Source: Ruminiclostridium sp. (GTDB lineage Bacteria > Bacillota > Clostridia > Oscillospirales > Ruminococcaceae). From it: a stretch of DNA of 64,000 bases. Numbering within the stretch: the stretch's first letter is position 1; the number at the start of each line of letters is the position of its first letter. The stretch lies in assembly GCA_017942025.1 (NCBI GenBank), contig JAGAVH010000016.1, positions 62,001 to 126,000 on the forward strand, given 5' to 3'. The position numbers and the translations under genes were made by a program. The notes under the pieces were generated by a model, which was not told where the DNA came from, ran no database searches, and saw only the letters and a program-made list of their open reading frames with translations. Positions 43,711 through 53,116 of this stretch are shown in pieces.

Positions 43711-44223
43711 TTACTTTGTCATACTGTTGAATGTAGTTGCAGCACCTGCATTATCAGAACAAATGATAAGAGCAATATAGTTTCCGCTGATTATTATGTT
43801 CTTTCCATCAATCTTATACATTTCATCGGGTGTATAATCTTTAAAGGTTGTTGTCTGGCTTTCTACTCTTTTGTCAAGTGCCGCTTTTACAGCATTCACA
43901 TCATCTGCAGATTTCATCTTAAAAATCGCAATTTCATCAGGATATGCACCTGAACCACAAATATACGCTGAGAATGAATCAATCTTCTCTGCTTCTACCT
44001 CGTAATAAGTAGATAATCTGTCTGATTTAATTTCTGCCATTGAAGGAAATTTGATATCTTCCATAATCTTTTTTGTAATATCAGAAGGTGCAGATGCATT
44101 AACACTGCTTTCTACAGATGAATTTGTTGTTCCTGTACTGCTTGTATTGCCTCCGCACGCTGTAAGAGAAACCAGCATTGCAGGTACTAATAAGGCTGCG
44201 ATTATTTTTGTAATCTTTCTCAT
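43711..44223 (-). CDS. DUF4358-type lipoprotein (paralogue)
   Basis: 170 residues. Lipobox SLTAC (~23), a Ser/Thr linker and the DUF4358-like domain: YEVEAEKIDSFSAYICGSGAYPDEIAIFKMKSADDVNAVKAALDKRVESQ, ending in NIIISGNYIALIICSDN. It lies 21 bases after the SGNH hydrolase stop and is probably co-transcribed with it from the promoter at 45200. Confidence 0.8.
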   Translation of the reverse strand: MRKITKIIAALLVPAMLVSLTACGGNTSSTGTTNSSVESSVNASAPSDITKKIMEDIKFPSMAEIKSDRLSTYYEVEAEKIDSFSAYICGSGAYPDEIAIFKMKSADDVNAVKAALDKRVESQTTTFKDYTPDEMYKIDGKNIIISGNYIALIICSDNAGAATTFNSMTK

Positions 44224-44244
44224 TGTTCTTTTTCCTTTCTTTTG

Positions 44245-45171
44245 TCAGCTTGTTTGTTTCTGTAAATAACTTAACATAACCTGATATGTTGAGCCCATAA
44301 AATGTATGCCGTCCATTTCAGCATAATCTTCATTGAAATATCCGTCAGAGTCGGACAACATAGCGTTAAAATCAATAAATTCTGCTTTTGTACCTTCAAC
44401 AACAGCTTTAAGCTTATTGTTGTATTCATTTATAGCTTCTTTTGTAAGATAATTGCTCTGATTAGCTTCCGCATCTTTTGTTACGGGTGGGATAGATAAT
44501 ACGTAAACCTTTGACTTACAGGTAGAAGTTATATCGTTGACAAGAGTTTTCATGCTATCAACAAGATCTGCCGCATCAGCATATCCAACACTGTTTGTTC
44601 CAAGCATGATAAATATCTTTTCAGGCTTAAAGGATGTTATCTTATCCGAGAATGTCTTTCCGTCGATTTCTATTGTAAGAACAGTAGAAGGAGCGAGTCC
44701 CTGAGTTGCAAAAACATTTTCCTCGTCGAGGAAACCGTAAAGGCTCAGACCTGTAGAAATACTATCACCGATAAATAACGCATCGTCAAAATATTCACGA
44801 TCAAAGTAAGTATCCTGAACCTCGCCTTCAGATGATGTATCCTCAGAATTTTCTACAGAACTGCTTTCAGTATCAGATGTTTCGGTCGAATCCGAGCTAT
44901 TGCTTTCTGTTGATGATGAACTATCACTATCCTGCGAAGTCATTGATTCGTTACTGCTTTCCGTTTCAGGTGCAGACTGCGGTGCAGATGTCACAGGTTT
45001 ATCTGTTACTGCTGTAAAAGGCGGTTCAGAAGAAGTCTGGATTTCATCTTCTTTTATTACGTTATATGCAAAAAAGCAAACAATTACAAGAAACATTATA
45101 ACTGTCAGATTTAAAAATATTACCGATGGCGTTATCCCGAATTTATTTGTCTTTTTTCTTTTTGTCGCCAT
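44245..45171 (-). CDS. Membrane-anchored SGNH/GDSL hydrolase
   Basis: 308 residues from ATG 45171 (GAGGTG upstream). One membrane helix (~14-36), a Ser/Thr/Glu linker to ~135, then an SGNH domain: GDSIST (catalytic Ser), MLGTNSVGY (Asn) and DGIHFMG (Asp/His). It probably removes acyl groups from a cell-wall or exopolysaccharide substrate outside the cell. The linker resembles those of other envelope proteins here. Confidence 0.85.
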   Translation of the reverse strand: MATKRKKTNKFGITPSVIFLNLTVIMFLVIVCFFAYNVIKEDEIQTSSEPPFTAVTDKPVTSAPQSAPETESSNESMTSQDSDSSSSTESNSSDSTETSDTESSSVENSEDTSSEGEVQDTYFDREYFDDALFIGDSISTGLSLYGFLDEENVFATQGLAPSTVLTIEIDGKTFSDKITSFKPEKIFIMLGTNSVGYADAADLVDSMKTLVNDITSTCKSKVYVLSIPPVTKDAEANQSNYLTKEAINEYNNKLKAVVEGTKAEFIDFNAMLSDSDGYFNEDYAEMDGIHFMGSTYQVMLSYLQKQTS

Positions 45172-45199
45172 TATAGACACCTCACATTCATACTGTATT

Positions 45200-45228
45200 A
45201 TTATACAGCATTTTGACAAAATAATCAA
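45200..45228 (-). promoter_or_regulatory. Sigma-A promoter of the SGNH hydrolase unit
   Basis: On the minus strand TTGATT (45228-45223), 17 bases, TATAAT (45205-45200). Confidence 0.75.
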
Positions 45229-45237
45229 GTACTATAC

Positions 45238-45268
45238 AATAAAAAATCGCCACTTTTCAGTGGCGATT
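45238..45268 (-). terminator. Terminator of rpsF-ssb-rpsR
   Basis: On the minus strand AATCGCCACT-GAAA-AGTGGCGATT followed by TTTTATT. Confidence 0.88.
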
Positions 45269-45281
45269 CCATATTTTTTTA

Positions 45282-45539
45282 TTAGTCAGAAACATAAGGA
45301 ATAATTGCAATCTGTCTTGCCTTCTTGATAGCTGTTGTAAGCTCTCTCTGGTGGTAAGCGCAGCAACCTGTTACTCTGCGGGGCAGAATCTTATAACGTT
45401 CTGTCATGCACTTTCTGAGCTTTGCAACATCCTTATAGTCAATGAATTCAGCTCTGTCTGCACAGAAAGCGCAAACCTTTTTTCTTGTACGCTTTACAGG
45501 ACGAGCCATTGTCTTTTCATTCTTTTCTCTTTCAGACAT
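45282..45539 (-). CDS. rpsR: Ribosomal protein bS18
   Basis: 85 residues. [56 protein letters not shown] is the bS18 core with the zinc-type Cys set of the C+ form. Third gene of the conserved rpsF-ssb-rpsR operon. A strong AGGAGG lies upstream. Confidence 0.97.
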   Translation of the reverse strand: MSEREKNEKTMARPVKRTRKKVCAFCADRAEFIDYKDVAKLRKCMTERYKILPRRVTGCCAYHQRELTTAIKKARQIAIIPYVSD

Positions 45540-45562
45540 TATATTTTCCTCCTTGATTTATT

Positions 45563-46039
45563 TTAGAACGGATAGTCATCATCGTCAGCAGATTCTATAA
45601 AATCGCTTGCACTACCCTGTGACACTGCCGGCGCAGTGTTCGAATTTTCGGCGGGATGAACAGGAACCGCAGGAGCCGCATTACCGGGATAATTCTGATA
45701 AGGTGAGCTCTGTGCAGGACTCTTCTCTCCTGTAAAAGTAGCACGATCAACAATGATTTCTGTAATATAAACTGTATTGTTGTTCTTATCAACATAAGAT
45801 CTTGTCTGAAGTTCGCCTTCAATCATTATCATTCTGCCTTTAGCAAAATATCTTGATATGAATTCTGCTTCATTTCTCCAGGCAACAACATTAAAGAAAT
45901 CGGATTTTCTTTCTTCACCCTTTGTCTGGAATCTACGATCAACCGCAATTCTGAAGGATAAAACAGAAGAACCCTGAGGTGTTGTTCTGAGTTCAAGATC
46001 GTTTACAATACGACCCATCATAATAACCTTATTGAACAT
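45563..46039 (-). CDS. ssb: Single-stranded DNA-binding protein
   Basis: 158 residues. OB-fold start FNKVIMMGRIVNDLELRTTPQG and FFNVVAWRNEAEFISRYFAKGRMIMIEGEL, a Pro/Ala-rich linker, and the acidic tip DDDDYPF that recruits repair proteins. The position between rpsF and rpsR is the universal one. Confidence 0.97.
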   Translation of the reverse strand: MFNKVIMMGRIVNDLELRTTPQGSSVLSFRIAVDRRFQTKGEERKSDFFNVVAWRNEAEFISRYFAKGRMIMIEGELQTRSYVDKNNNTVYITEIIVDRATFTGEKSPAQSSPYQNYPGNAAPAVPVHPAENSNTAPAVSQGSASDFIESADDDDYPF

Positions 46040-46064
46040 TTTCGTGCCTCCTTAACTTAGCCGA

Positions 46065-46358
46065 TTACTTGCGAACTGTTACTAATGAACGAAGAACGCC
46101 GTCTGTGATGTTGATAACACGCTCGAATTCCATAGGGAAATCAGGCTTTGAATCGAAGCTGTAAACTACGTAGTAGCCGTCAGTTTCGTAGTTGATTTCG
46201 TATGCGAGCTTACGGTTGCCCCATTCGTCAACATCAACTAATGTGCCATGTTCCTTGATTAAATCAGAGAACTTTGCAACGAGAGCCTTAACTGCATCCT
46301 CACCGTTCTTTAATGAGAATACAACAACTGCCTCGTACTTTTCACTAAGCTTTGCCAT
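46065..46358 (-). CDS. rpsF: Ribosomal protein bS6
   Basis: 97 residues from ATG 46358 (MAKLSEKYEAVVVFS) with AGGAGGTG upstream; the open frame to 46424 lies in the leader. NRKLAYEINYETDGYYVVYSF matches bS6. It binds 16S rRNA with bS18. Confidence 0.96.
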   Translation of the reverse strand: MAKLSEKYEAVVVFSLKNGEDAVKALVAKFSDLIKEHGTLVDVDEWGNRKLAYEINYETDGYYVVYSFDSKPDFPMEFERVINITDGVLRSLVTVRK

Positions 46359-46432
46359 TGTATAAGCACCTCCTTCTGGATATAGCCCACTTTTGTGAGC
46401 AAGGATTAACAAGGGTAAATTCACCCAAGCTC
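46359..46432 (-). promoter_or_regulatory. rpsF leader, possible S6:S18 autoregulatory RNA
   Basis: The ~70-base leader on the minus strand holds two small hairpins: GGGTGAATTTACCC (around 46410-46425) and GCTCAC-AAAA-GTGGGC just before the ribosome site. Firmicute rpsF leaders often bind S6:S18; I cannot confirm the consensus bulge here. Confidence 0.35.
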
Positions 46433-46436
46433 AATT

Positions 46437-46465
46437 ATTATATCAGAGAAAACTCCGTTTGTCAA
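46437..46465 (-). promoter_or_regulatory. Consensus sigma-A promoter of rpsF-ssb-rpsR
   Basis: On the minus strand TTGACA (46465-46460), 17 bases, TATAAT (46442-46437), TG extension; a full consensus, as fits a ribosomal protein operon. Confidence 0.9.
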
Positions 46466-46484
46466 GCATTTTTCAATTATTTTT

Positions 46485-47258
46485 TCAGATTTTTCCGAAT
46501 ATAAGGAAGAATATAGCCATAGCTACAGGCTGATGCAGTACGTATATCCATAACGTATGTCTGCCTGCGAAAGCCAGAGGCTTACAATGAGTATTATAGA
46601 AAAAGGCAGGTAATTTGTTTTCTACTGCATATCCACCCACATAAACTCCTGCAAGAAAGACAAACAGCCACGGGAAGAGTGGAAAATAATCCATTGATGC
46701 AAAGCCACCGCCTATAAATCCAAAGGGAAAGAGTAGCTTTGCGTCATACAAGAACTGTGGCAAAGGCAGGCTGAATTCCTTGAAAAGTCCGAGATACCCC
46801 CACATTATTCCGTAGGTAGCCATAAATAAAAGCACACATAAAGGTATAGCTATTTTTGCGGGTATTTTGAGAACAATTTTTTCACCTATTGCATATATCA
46901 TCATAGAAACGCCCAGAAAATGAAGAATTCCAAACAGTACAGGTGCATTCGGTGCGAAGAAAGCGAATACAAAGGTTACTATCATACCTATAAAAAAGCA
47001 CTGTATTCCCCTCTTGGCATTATTTCTTGAATAACGTGAGCTTATGCCCGATATGAATATAAACATACCTGCAAAAGTCTGTACTACATACTTAAACCAC
47101 GGTTCAAACATTATCGGTATATCTATCCCGAAGCTGTATTTTAAATCAAACATAACATGATAGAAAACCATACATATAATGCAGAAGCCTCTGACCTCAT
47201 CCATAAGACCGGCGCGCTGTCGTTTTATTTCATCGGGTTTAGAAATAATTTCGGTCAT
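46485..47258 (-). CDS. DUF1624/heparan-glucosaminide acetyltransferase-like membrane protein
   Basis: 257 residues with about seven membrane helices. LMDEVRGFCIICMVFYHVMFDL and the later FGILHFLGVSMMIYAI and HTLWIYVLHQP are the DUF1624/YeiB-type acyltransferase marks. Such proteins are thought to move acyl groups onto outside sugars. The stop overlaps the -35 region of the rpsF promoter, so read-through is possible. Confidence 0.8.
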   Translation of the reverse strand: MTEIISKPDEIKRQRAGLMDEVRGFCIICMVFYHVMFDLKYSFGIDIPIMFEPWFKYVVQTFAGMFIFISGISSRYSRNNAKRGIQCFFIGMIVTFVFAFFAPNAPVLFGILHFLGVSMMIYAIGEKIVLKIPAKIAIPLCVLLFMATYGIMWGYLGLFKEFSLPLPQFLYDAKLLFPFGFIGGGFASMDYFPLFPWLFVFLAGVYVGGYAVENKLPAFFYNTHCKPLAFAGRHTLWIYVLHQPVAMAIFFLIFGKI

Positions 47259-47385
47259 ATTAAACCTCCGTTTTATAAGCTTATTTAATTATATCATTTT
47301 ATAAAAAGACCTGCATTATGCAATATAACCAATTTTATCAACGAAATTATATTCATTTTCTACAAACAATAAAACGCGTTACATA

Positions 47386-47414
47386 TTGCATTAGCTGTCG
47401 CTTTATGTTATTAT
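47386..47414 (+). promoter_or_regulatory. Sigma-A promoter of the Nudix gene
   Basis: TTGCAT (47386-47391), 17 bases, TATTAT (47409-47414) with TG one base upstream. Confidence 0.7.
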
Positions 47415-47454
47415 AGGAAAAAGAAAAAAGACATATAAAAAAGGAGCGTTAATT

Positions 47455-47991
47455 GTGCTGATAGCAAAAATTACAGACAGTGACTTTTTTGGTGGTGAAC
47501 CTCAGTATATTGAGGATGATGTCAGATATAATGTAAGAGGCATTGTCCTTGATAAAAACGGCAATATCGCTATGATGAAGATTGAAAACTCTGAGTATTA
47601 TAAATTACCCGGAGGAAGTGTGGATATCACAGAAACTCCTGAGGTTGCTTTTACAAGACAAGCTTCAGAAGAAACCGGATGCCCTGTTGAAAAGATTGGC
47701 TATATAGGATGGATAGAGGAGCATAAAAACAAGCGTAAATTCTGTATGGTATCACATTGCTATGCTGTAAAGACAACAAGTGAAGAAGTGAATCAGCAAC
47801 AGCTGGCTATGTCAGAAGAAAAGCTCGGCTATAAGCTCGAATGGTTACCTTATGAAGAAGCGATAACAAAATTAAAGGAGCTTTCAGAAGGTTGCAAGGA
47901 ATACCAGATGAGCTTCATTTTAAAAAGAGAATATCTGATACTCGAAAGTGCTAGAGAACTGATTAAAGCCCACCTGTCAGAAAAGGAATAA
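47455..47991 (+). CDS. Nudix hydrolase
   Basis: 178 residues, GTG start with AAGGAG eight bases upstream. The Nudix box runs from GGSVDITE through RQASEETG: the consensus R-E is R-Q here, while the metal-binding EExG Glu pair is intact. It probably hydrolyses a nucleoside diphosphate derivative. It is followed two bases later by a small membrane protein gene. Confidence 0.87.
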   Translation: MLIAKITDSDFFGGEPQYIEDDVRYNVRGIVLDKNGNIAMMKIENSEYYKLPGGSVDITETPEVAFTRQASEETGCPVEKIGYIGWIEEHKNKRKFCMVSHCYAVKTTSEEVNQQQLAMSEEKLGYKLEWLPYEEAITKLKELSEGCKEYQMSFILKREYLILESARELIKAHLSEKE

Positions 47992-47993
47992 TA

Positions 47994-48236
47994 ATGTCAG
48001 AATTCAACAGAACAAATGAAGTCGATGAAATTGATAATAATGACGATATGATTGCAAAGGAAGAAAATATCGACAACACTGTTTCCTTTAAGGTCAACGA
48101 AAGTGCCGCACCACAGCGAGGCTGGACTAAAAAGCAGATACGCAGTGTATGGATAATCGGTGTAATTGCCGCAATCCTTATCGCAGTTTGTTCCTTTCTT
48201 CTCAGAGACGTGAACATCTTCGGAATATTTTCATAA
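47994..48236 (+). CDS. Small single-pass membrane protein
   Basis: 80 residues. An acidic, Asn-rich N-terminus (~40 residues) is followed by RGWTKKQIRSVW and one membrane helix (IIGVIAAILIAVCSFLL). No family recognised. It starts two bases after the Nudix stop and ends before a terminator. Confidence 0.65.
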   Translation: MSEFNRTNEVDEIDNNDDMIAKEENIDNTVSFKVNESAAPQRGWTKKQIRSVWIIGVIAAILIAVCSFLLRDVNIFGIFS

Positions 48237-48240
48237 AACC

Positions 48241-48270
48241 AATCCCTTAACCATAACGGTTAAGGGATTT
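48241..48270. terminator. Terminator between the Nudix operon and clpC
   Basis: AATCCCTTAACC pairs perfectly with GGTTAAGGGATT around ATAAC, followed by TTTCTTC on the plus strand; on the minus strand it lies just past the clpC stop with a weaker T tract. Confidence 0.75.
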
Positions 48271-48272
48271 CT

Positions 48273-50708
48273 TCATTTAATCCGGACAGGAGTATTTATA
48301 TAAAAAACGCCATCTGTTTTACAATCTATCTTTATTGTATCTCCTTCAGTAATTTCTCCGGATATCAGCTTAGCAGATATCAACTCTTCGATTGAAAGCC
48401 TTATCATTCTTCTGATATCTCTTGCTTTTCCGTTTGTCTTAGATATCCCACAACATAACATCTCAACTGATTTATCTGCAAATTCTACGGTAATTCCCTG
48501 TCGCTTGCATCTTAACGCAAGCTCTTGTAATAATTTATTTGCGATTGTTTTATAATCTTCATCCGTTAAATCGTTGAATACTACTATATCATCTATCCTA
48601 CCTAAAAATTCAGGTCTGAAAAACTTCAAAAGTTCTTTTCTAAGATTACTTTCAATATTATCAGGACTGTCTGCAGATGAAAACCCGATAGAATTCTGTT
48701 TCTTTGCTATTATATTGCTACCGATATTTCCCGTCATAATTATTACCGTATTCTTAAAGTTTACTTTCCTACCGTTTGAATCGGTCAGAATACCATCTTC
48801 AAGTATTTGTAGCAATATATTGCATACTTCAGGATGAGCCTTTTCTATCTCATCAAACAATACTACACTATACGGACTACGTCTTACCTTTTCAGTCAAC
48901 TGACCGCCGTCTTCGTAACCGACATATCCTGCCGGTGCACCGATAAGCTTGGACACAGCGTGCTTTTCCATATATTCGGACATATCTAATCTTATACATG
49001 CTTTTTCGTTACCGAATAAAGCCTCCGCCAGCGCTTTACAGCACTCAGTTTTACCTGTTCCGGTACTGCCGAGAAATAAAAAGGAACCCAGAGGGCATTT
49101 TTCATCTGACAATCCGGCAAATCTTCTTCTGATTGCAGAGCAGAGTGTTTTTACAGCCTTTTCCTGTCCGATTACCCGTTTAAATATTTGTTCTTCCAGA
49201 AGATTAAGCATAGCTTTTTTCTCTTTTTCCAGCCTGCCTACAGGAATTCCCGTTAGCTTTGAAACTATATCAGCTATATCACAGGCTGTTAAAACAGGCT
49301 TTTCGTTGATTTCATTATCTGTCTTAGATTTTTCCCTAAGCTGTGCTTCTATCAGTTTTTCTTCTTCCCTTATCATCACAGCTTTGTTTAAATCGCTGTT
49401 AATAACGGCATTTTCTTTTTCGGTGCGAAGTTTTTTTAATTTATCTTCAGACAAAAACGTGTCTTTATTCTCGCCCGATATGCTGTTTCTTAATCTTAAT
49501 GACGAGGCGGCTTCATCAACTAAGTCTATAGCTTTATCCGGTAAAAATCTATCGTTTATATATCTATCAGAGAGCTCTGCTGCCGCTTTTATAGCTTCAT
49601 CAGATATATTTATCCCGTGATGCATTTCATATCTGTTTTTTAAACCATCCAGAATAATAATGGTATCATCAACCGATGGTTCGTTTATCATAATCGGTTG
49701 AAACCTTCTTTCAAGCGCCGCATCCTTTTCTATATATTTTCGGTATTCCTTTACAGTGGTCGCTCCTATCAGATGTATCTCGCCTCTTGCAAGCAACGGT
49801 TTCAATATATTAGCCGCATCTATTGCGCCTTCAGCCGCACCGGCTCCTACAATATTGTGTATTTCATCTATAAAAATATAATACTCATCGTTTTTGGAAA
49901 TATCATCAATAAAATTCTTTATTCTTTCCTCAAAGTCACCTCTGTATTTTGCACCTGCAAGCATTGAGGTTATATCCAGAGAAAAAATCCGTTTCTCTGA
50001 AAGCTCTGCCGGCACCTCCTTTTTTACAATCTTTAACGCCAATCCCTCTGCAATGGCTGTTTTACCTACTCCCGGCTCACCGATAAGACAAGGATTATTT
50101 TTTGTCCTTCTGAGTAAAATTTCTATAACCCTGTTTATCTCATCGTTTCTTCCGATACACGGATCGAGTTTACCATCAGCGGCAAGATCTGTCAGATCTC
50201 TTCCATACTTTGATAAAGAAGAAGGCAATTTATTATTCTTTTTACTCTCTTTTTTCAGTGCATTAGATAAATCTTTTTTTACACCTTCAGTACAATAACT
50301 ATAAAGTGATGCGGTATTTATACCTATGTCCTTTAAAAATACTGTTGCGTAACAATCATTATCCTTTAAAATGGCACGCAAAATATGCTCGGTTCCTGCA
50401 AGTTGTCTGTACCCTGCTTTTGACAAAGCAATCGCATTTTCCAGTATTCTTCTGCTTCTGGGCGAAAAATCCGATGCAGTAAGCTTTGTCGGTAACCCTC
50501 TCCCTGTAAGGGATTCCATCTTTGCGGTAATTTCCGATTCAGTGATACAACATTTGTCCAATGCCGCATATGCTGTACTATCCTTGCATATAAGCAACCC
50601 ATAAAGAATATGTTCACTGCCAATATAGGTATGCCCCATATCCATTGCTTTTTTCAAAGCAAGTGTAAGTGCTTCGCTTGCCTTTTCCGTAAATCCGTTG
50701 AATAACAT
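48273..50708 (-). CDS. clpC: ClpC-type AAA+ unfoldase
   Basis: 811 residues. Clp N-domain ([30 protein letters not shown]), AAA-1 Walker A GEPGVGKT (~200), a short middle coiled domain, AAA-2 Walker A GSTGTGKT, and the IGF tripeptide in NSIGFSS that docks ClpP. It unfolds proteins for ClpP. The middle domain is shorter than in Bacillus ClpC and no ctsR, mcsA or mcsB is adjacent. A dyad lies upstream instead of a CtsR box. Confidence 0.93.
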   Translation of the reverse strand: MLFNGFTEKASEALTLALKKAMDMGHTYIGSEHILYGLLICKDSTAYAALDKCCITESEITAKMESLTGRGLPTKLTASDFSPRSRRILENAIALSKAGYRQLAGTEHILRAILKDNDCYATVFLKDIGINTASLYSYCTEGVKKDLSNALKKESKKNNKLPSSLSKYGRDLTDLAADGKLDPCIGRNDEINRVIEILLRRTKNNPCLIGEPGVGKTAIAEGLALKIVKKEVPAELSEKRIFSLDITSMLAGAKYRGDFEERIKNFIDDISKNDEYYIFIDEIHNIVGAGAAEGAIDAANILKPLLARGEIHLIGATTVKEYRKYIEKDAALERRFQPIMINEPSVDDTIIILDGLKNRYEMHHGINISDEAIKAAAELSDRYINDRFLPDKAIDLVDEAASSLRLRNSISGENKDTFLSEDKLKKLRTEKENAVINSDLNKAVMIREEEKLIEAQLREKSKTDNEINEKPVLTACDIADIVSKLTGIPVGRLEKEKKAMLNLLEEQIFKRVIGQEKAVKTLCSAIRRRFAGLSDEKCPLGSFLFLGSTGTGKTECCKALAEALFGNEKACIRLDMSEYMEKHAVSKLIGAPAGYVGYEDGGQLTEKVRRSPYSVVLFDEIEKAHPEVCNILLQILEDGILTDSNGRKVNFKNTVIIMTGNIGSNIIAKKQNSIGFSSADSPDNIESNLRKELLKFFRPEFLGRIDDIVVFNDLTDEDYKTIANKLLQELALRCKRQGITVEFADKSVEMLCCGISKTNGKARDIRRMIRLSIEELISAKLISGEITEGDTIKIDCKTDGVFYINTPVRIK

Positions 50709-50733
50709 AAAATCACGCCTTTCATCTTTCTAT

Positions 50734-50754
50734 TTTACATTTTTGACATGTAAA
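50734..50754. promoter_or_regulatory. Dyad TTTACAT-N7-ATGTAAA upstream of clpC
   Basis: TTTACAT (50734-50740) and ATGTAAA (50748-50754) are perfect 7-base arms around TTTTGAC, 26 bases before the clpC start. It has operator-like symmetry but does not match the CtsR heptanucleotide GGTCAAA repeat. Confidence 0.45.
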
Positions 50755-50872
50755 TTAGAATTAAAACAATAAATATTGAAATTCAGTCACAGATTCTGCA
50801 TTACAGCATATTATGTACTATGAGAAAGTCAAAAGACTTATCTCAAATAAATCCAATCGGAGGAAACATATT

Positions 50873-51022
50873 ATGTTCTGTGGAAACAACTCATGCTGGT
50901 GGATCATCATCCTTATTCTCTTATTCTGCTGCTGCGGTAATGGCGGCTGTGGTTCAACAGCAAACCAGGTAGATTGCGGTTGCGGATGCAACAACAATAA
51001 CAACGGCTGTGGCTGCTGCTAA
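50873..51022 (+). CDS. Cys-rich membrane microprotein
   Basis: 49 residues from ATG 50873, with GGAGG nine bases upstream. A short N-terminus with one Cys, then WWIIILILLF as membrane segment and a tail with eleven Cys interspersed with Gly and Asn (CCCGNGG, CGCGCNNNNN, CGCC). The layout recalls YjcZ-like small proteins of spore formers, though those lack so many Cys. It has its own terminator. The weak CATATTAT near 50807 could be a sigma-E-like -10. Confidence 0.7.
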   Translation: MFCGNNSCWWIIILILLFCCCGNGGCGSTANQVDCGCGCNNNNNGCGCC

Positions 51023-51059
51023 AAGCATTTTTAACTTGCTGATAGTCGCTGAATAACCC

Positions 51060-51098
51060 TCCCCCGTAACCGAAAAATGCGGTTATGGGGGATTTTTC
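51060..51098 (+). terminator. Terminator after the Cys-rich microprotein
   Basis: TCCCCCGTAACCG pairs with CGGTTATGGGGGA (one wobble), followed by TTTTT. Confidence 0.88.
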
Positions 51099-51242
51099 TG
51101 TGCAATCAGACAAAATCAGGGCAAAATGTACAACAAAATCCCTTTGGAATTATGCAAGATTATAAAAAATAGGTATAGTAAACTGTCGATAAAAATTGTA
51201 TAATATAATCTGGTAGAAAATAAGAAACAAGGAGAACGGAAA

Positions 51243-53069
51243 TTGAAAAGAGAAGATTTAAGAAATATTGCAATTATTGCACACGTTGACCACGGAAAAA
51301 CAACTCTCGTTGACGAGATGTTAAAGCAAGGCGGCGCTTTCAGAGATAATCAGGAAGTCGAAGACAGAGTTATGGATAACAACGCTATCGAGCGTGAAAG
51401 AGGTATAACCATACTCGCCAAAAACGCTGCCGCACACTATAACAACACAAAAATAAACATCGTTGACACACCAGGCCACGCCGACTTTTCAGGCGAGGTT
51501 GAACGTATTTTAAAAATGGTAAACGGTGTACTGCTTTTAGTAGACAGCTTTGAAGGCACCATGCCCCAGACCAGATTTGTACTACAGAAAGCGCTTGAGT
51601 TAGGCCTTCAGATAATCGTTGTAGTAAATAAAACAGACAGACCTGACGCAAGAAATAAGGAAGTTGTAGACGAAGTTTTAGAACTTCTGCTCGACCTTGA
51701 CGCCACAGAAGAACAAATAGACAGTCCTGTTATTTTCTGTTCAGGCAGAAATGGTGTTGCATCCTACTCGCCTGAACATATGGGCGAGGACTTCAGACCG
51801 CTGTTCGATAAGATAATAGAGCACATTCCCTGCCCCGAAGGTGATCCTGACGGTGATTTACAGCTTCTTGTATCATCCGTTGACTATAATGATTATGTAG
51901 GCAGAATTGCAATAGGCAGAATCGAAAGAGGCACCATAAGGCAAAATCAGGAAATTATGGTATGCGACTATAACAATAGCACAAAACCTTTCAAGGCAAA
52001 GGTTGTAAGCCTTTATACATTTGAAGGAATGGGCAGAATTCCTGTTACAGAAGCATCTATCGGTGATATTGTGTGTATTTCAGGCATCGAAGGCATCACA
52101 ATCGGACAGACTATATGTGCGGTGAATAATCCTGAGCCTCTTCCCTTTGTAAAAATCAGCGAACCCACCGTAGAAATGACATTCTCGGTAAATGACAGTC
52201 CCTTTGCCGGAAGAGAAGGAAAATTCGTTACATCCAGACAGATAAGAGAAAGGCTTTACAAGGAGCTATTAAAGGATGTTTCTTTAAGAGTTACCGACAG
52301 TGAAGACAGCGATGCTTATAATGTTGCAGGCAGAGGCGAAATGCATCTTTCTATCCTTATAGAAACTATGCGTAGAGAAGGCTATGAGCTTTCTGTAAGC
52401 ACACCAAGAGTATTATTCAAGGAAATCGACGGTGTAAAATGCGAACCTATCGAAAGGCTCCTTATTGACGTTCCCGATAACTGTGTGGGCTCTGTTATGG
52501 AAAAGATGGGCACAAGAAAAGCCGAGCTTGTCTCTATGAATCCTATCGGCAACAGAACAAGAATTGAATTTTTAGTTCCTTCAAGAGGACTTTTCGGCTA
52601 CAGAAGTGAATTTATGACTGATACAAAGGGTGAAGGTGTACTTAACACAGTATTTGACAGCTATCGTCCTTATATGGGTGACATCCCCACAAGAACAGTC
52701 GGATCACTTGTAGCCTTTGAATCAGGTACTGCAATGGCTTACGGACTGTTCAACGCCCAGGAAAGAGGTACTCTCTTCCTTGATGCAGGCGTACAGGTGT
52801 ATGAAGGCATGGTAGTAGGTGTTTCTCCAAAGGCAGGCGACATAAACGTAAACGTGTGCAAGAAAAAGCATCTCACAAACACCAGAGCCAGCGGTAGTGA
52901 TGACGCATTAAGACTCATCCCCTACAAGAGAATGAGCCTTGAAGAAAGCCTTGAATTTATAAACGACGACGAGCTTGTCGAAGTAACTCCCACCAACATA
53001 AGAATCAGAAAGAAAATTCTTGACAACGACCTTCGTGCAAAAGACGAAGCAAAAAGAAAGAAGCAATAA
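51243..53069 (+). CDS. typA: GTPase TypA/BipA
   Basis: 608 residues. TTG start at 51243 with AAGGAG upstream. G1 AHVDHGKTT, G3 DTPGHADFSGEVERIL and G4 NKTDRP are intact, and the BipA-specific C-terminal domain (TNTRASGSDDALRLIPYKRMSLEE) is complete. It binds ribosomes and helps 50S assembly under stress. A TATAAT with TG extension lies near 51200 but its -35 is weak. Confidence 0.97.
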   Translation: MKREDLRNIAIIAHVDHGKTTLVDEMLKQGGAFRDNQEVEDRVMDNNAIERERGITILAKNAAAHYNNTKINIVDTPGHADFSGEVERILKMVNGVLLLVDSFEGTMPQTRFVLQKALELGLQIIVVVNKTDRPDARNKEVVDEVLELLLDLDATEEQIDSPVIFCSGRNGVASYSPEHMGEDFRPLFDKIIEHIPCPEGDPDGDLQLLVSSVDYNDYVGRIAIGRIERGTIRQNQEIMVCDYNNSTKPFKAKVVSLYTFEGMGRIPVTEASIGDIVCISGIEGITIGQTICAVNNPEPLPFVKISEPTVEMTFSVNDSPFAGREGKFVTSRQIRERLYKELLKDVSLRVTDSEDSDAYNVAGRGEMHLSILIETMRREGYELSVSTPRVLFKEIDGVKCEPIERLLIDVPDNCVGSVMEKMGTRKAELVSMNPIGNRTRIEFLVPSRGLFGYRSEFMTDTKGEGVLNTVFDSYRPYMGDIPTRTVGSLVAFESGTAMAYGLFNAQERGTLFLDAGVQVYEGMVVGVSPKAGDINVNVCKKKHLTNTRASGSDDALRLIPYKRMSLEESLEFINDDELVEVTPTNIRIRKKILDNDLRAKDEAKRKKQ

Positions 53070-53077
53070 AAAAGCAA

Positions 53078-53116
53078 ATCCAGAGAAGAATGTGATATCT
53101 TCTCTGGATATTTTTA
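53078..53116. terminator. Terminator between typA and the minus-strand operon
   Basis: ATCCAGAGAAGA pairs with TCTTCTCTGGAT, followed by ATTTTTATTT on plus; A-rich on the other side, so it may act in both directions. Confidence 0.82.

Noticed and set aside
48949..49620. 223-codon plus-strand open frame inside clpC
   Set aside because: Antisense shadow of a well-conserved gene, Ser/Phe-rich and without family resemblance.
50709..50812. CtsR operator upstream of clpC
   Set aside because: No GGTCAAA direct repeats; only the TTTACAT/ATGTAAA dyad is present.
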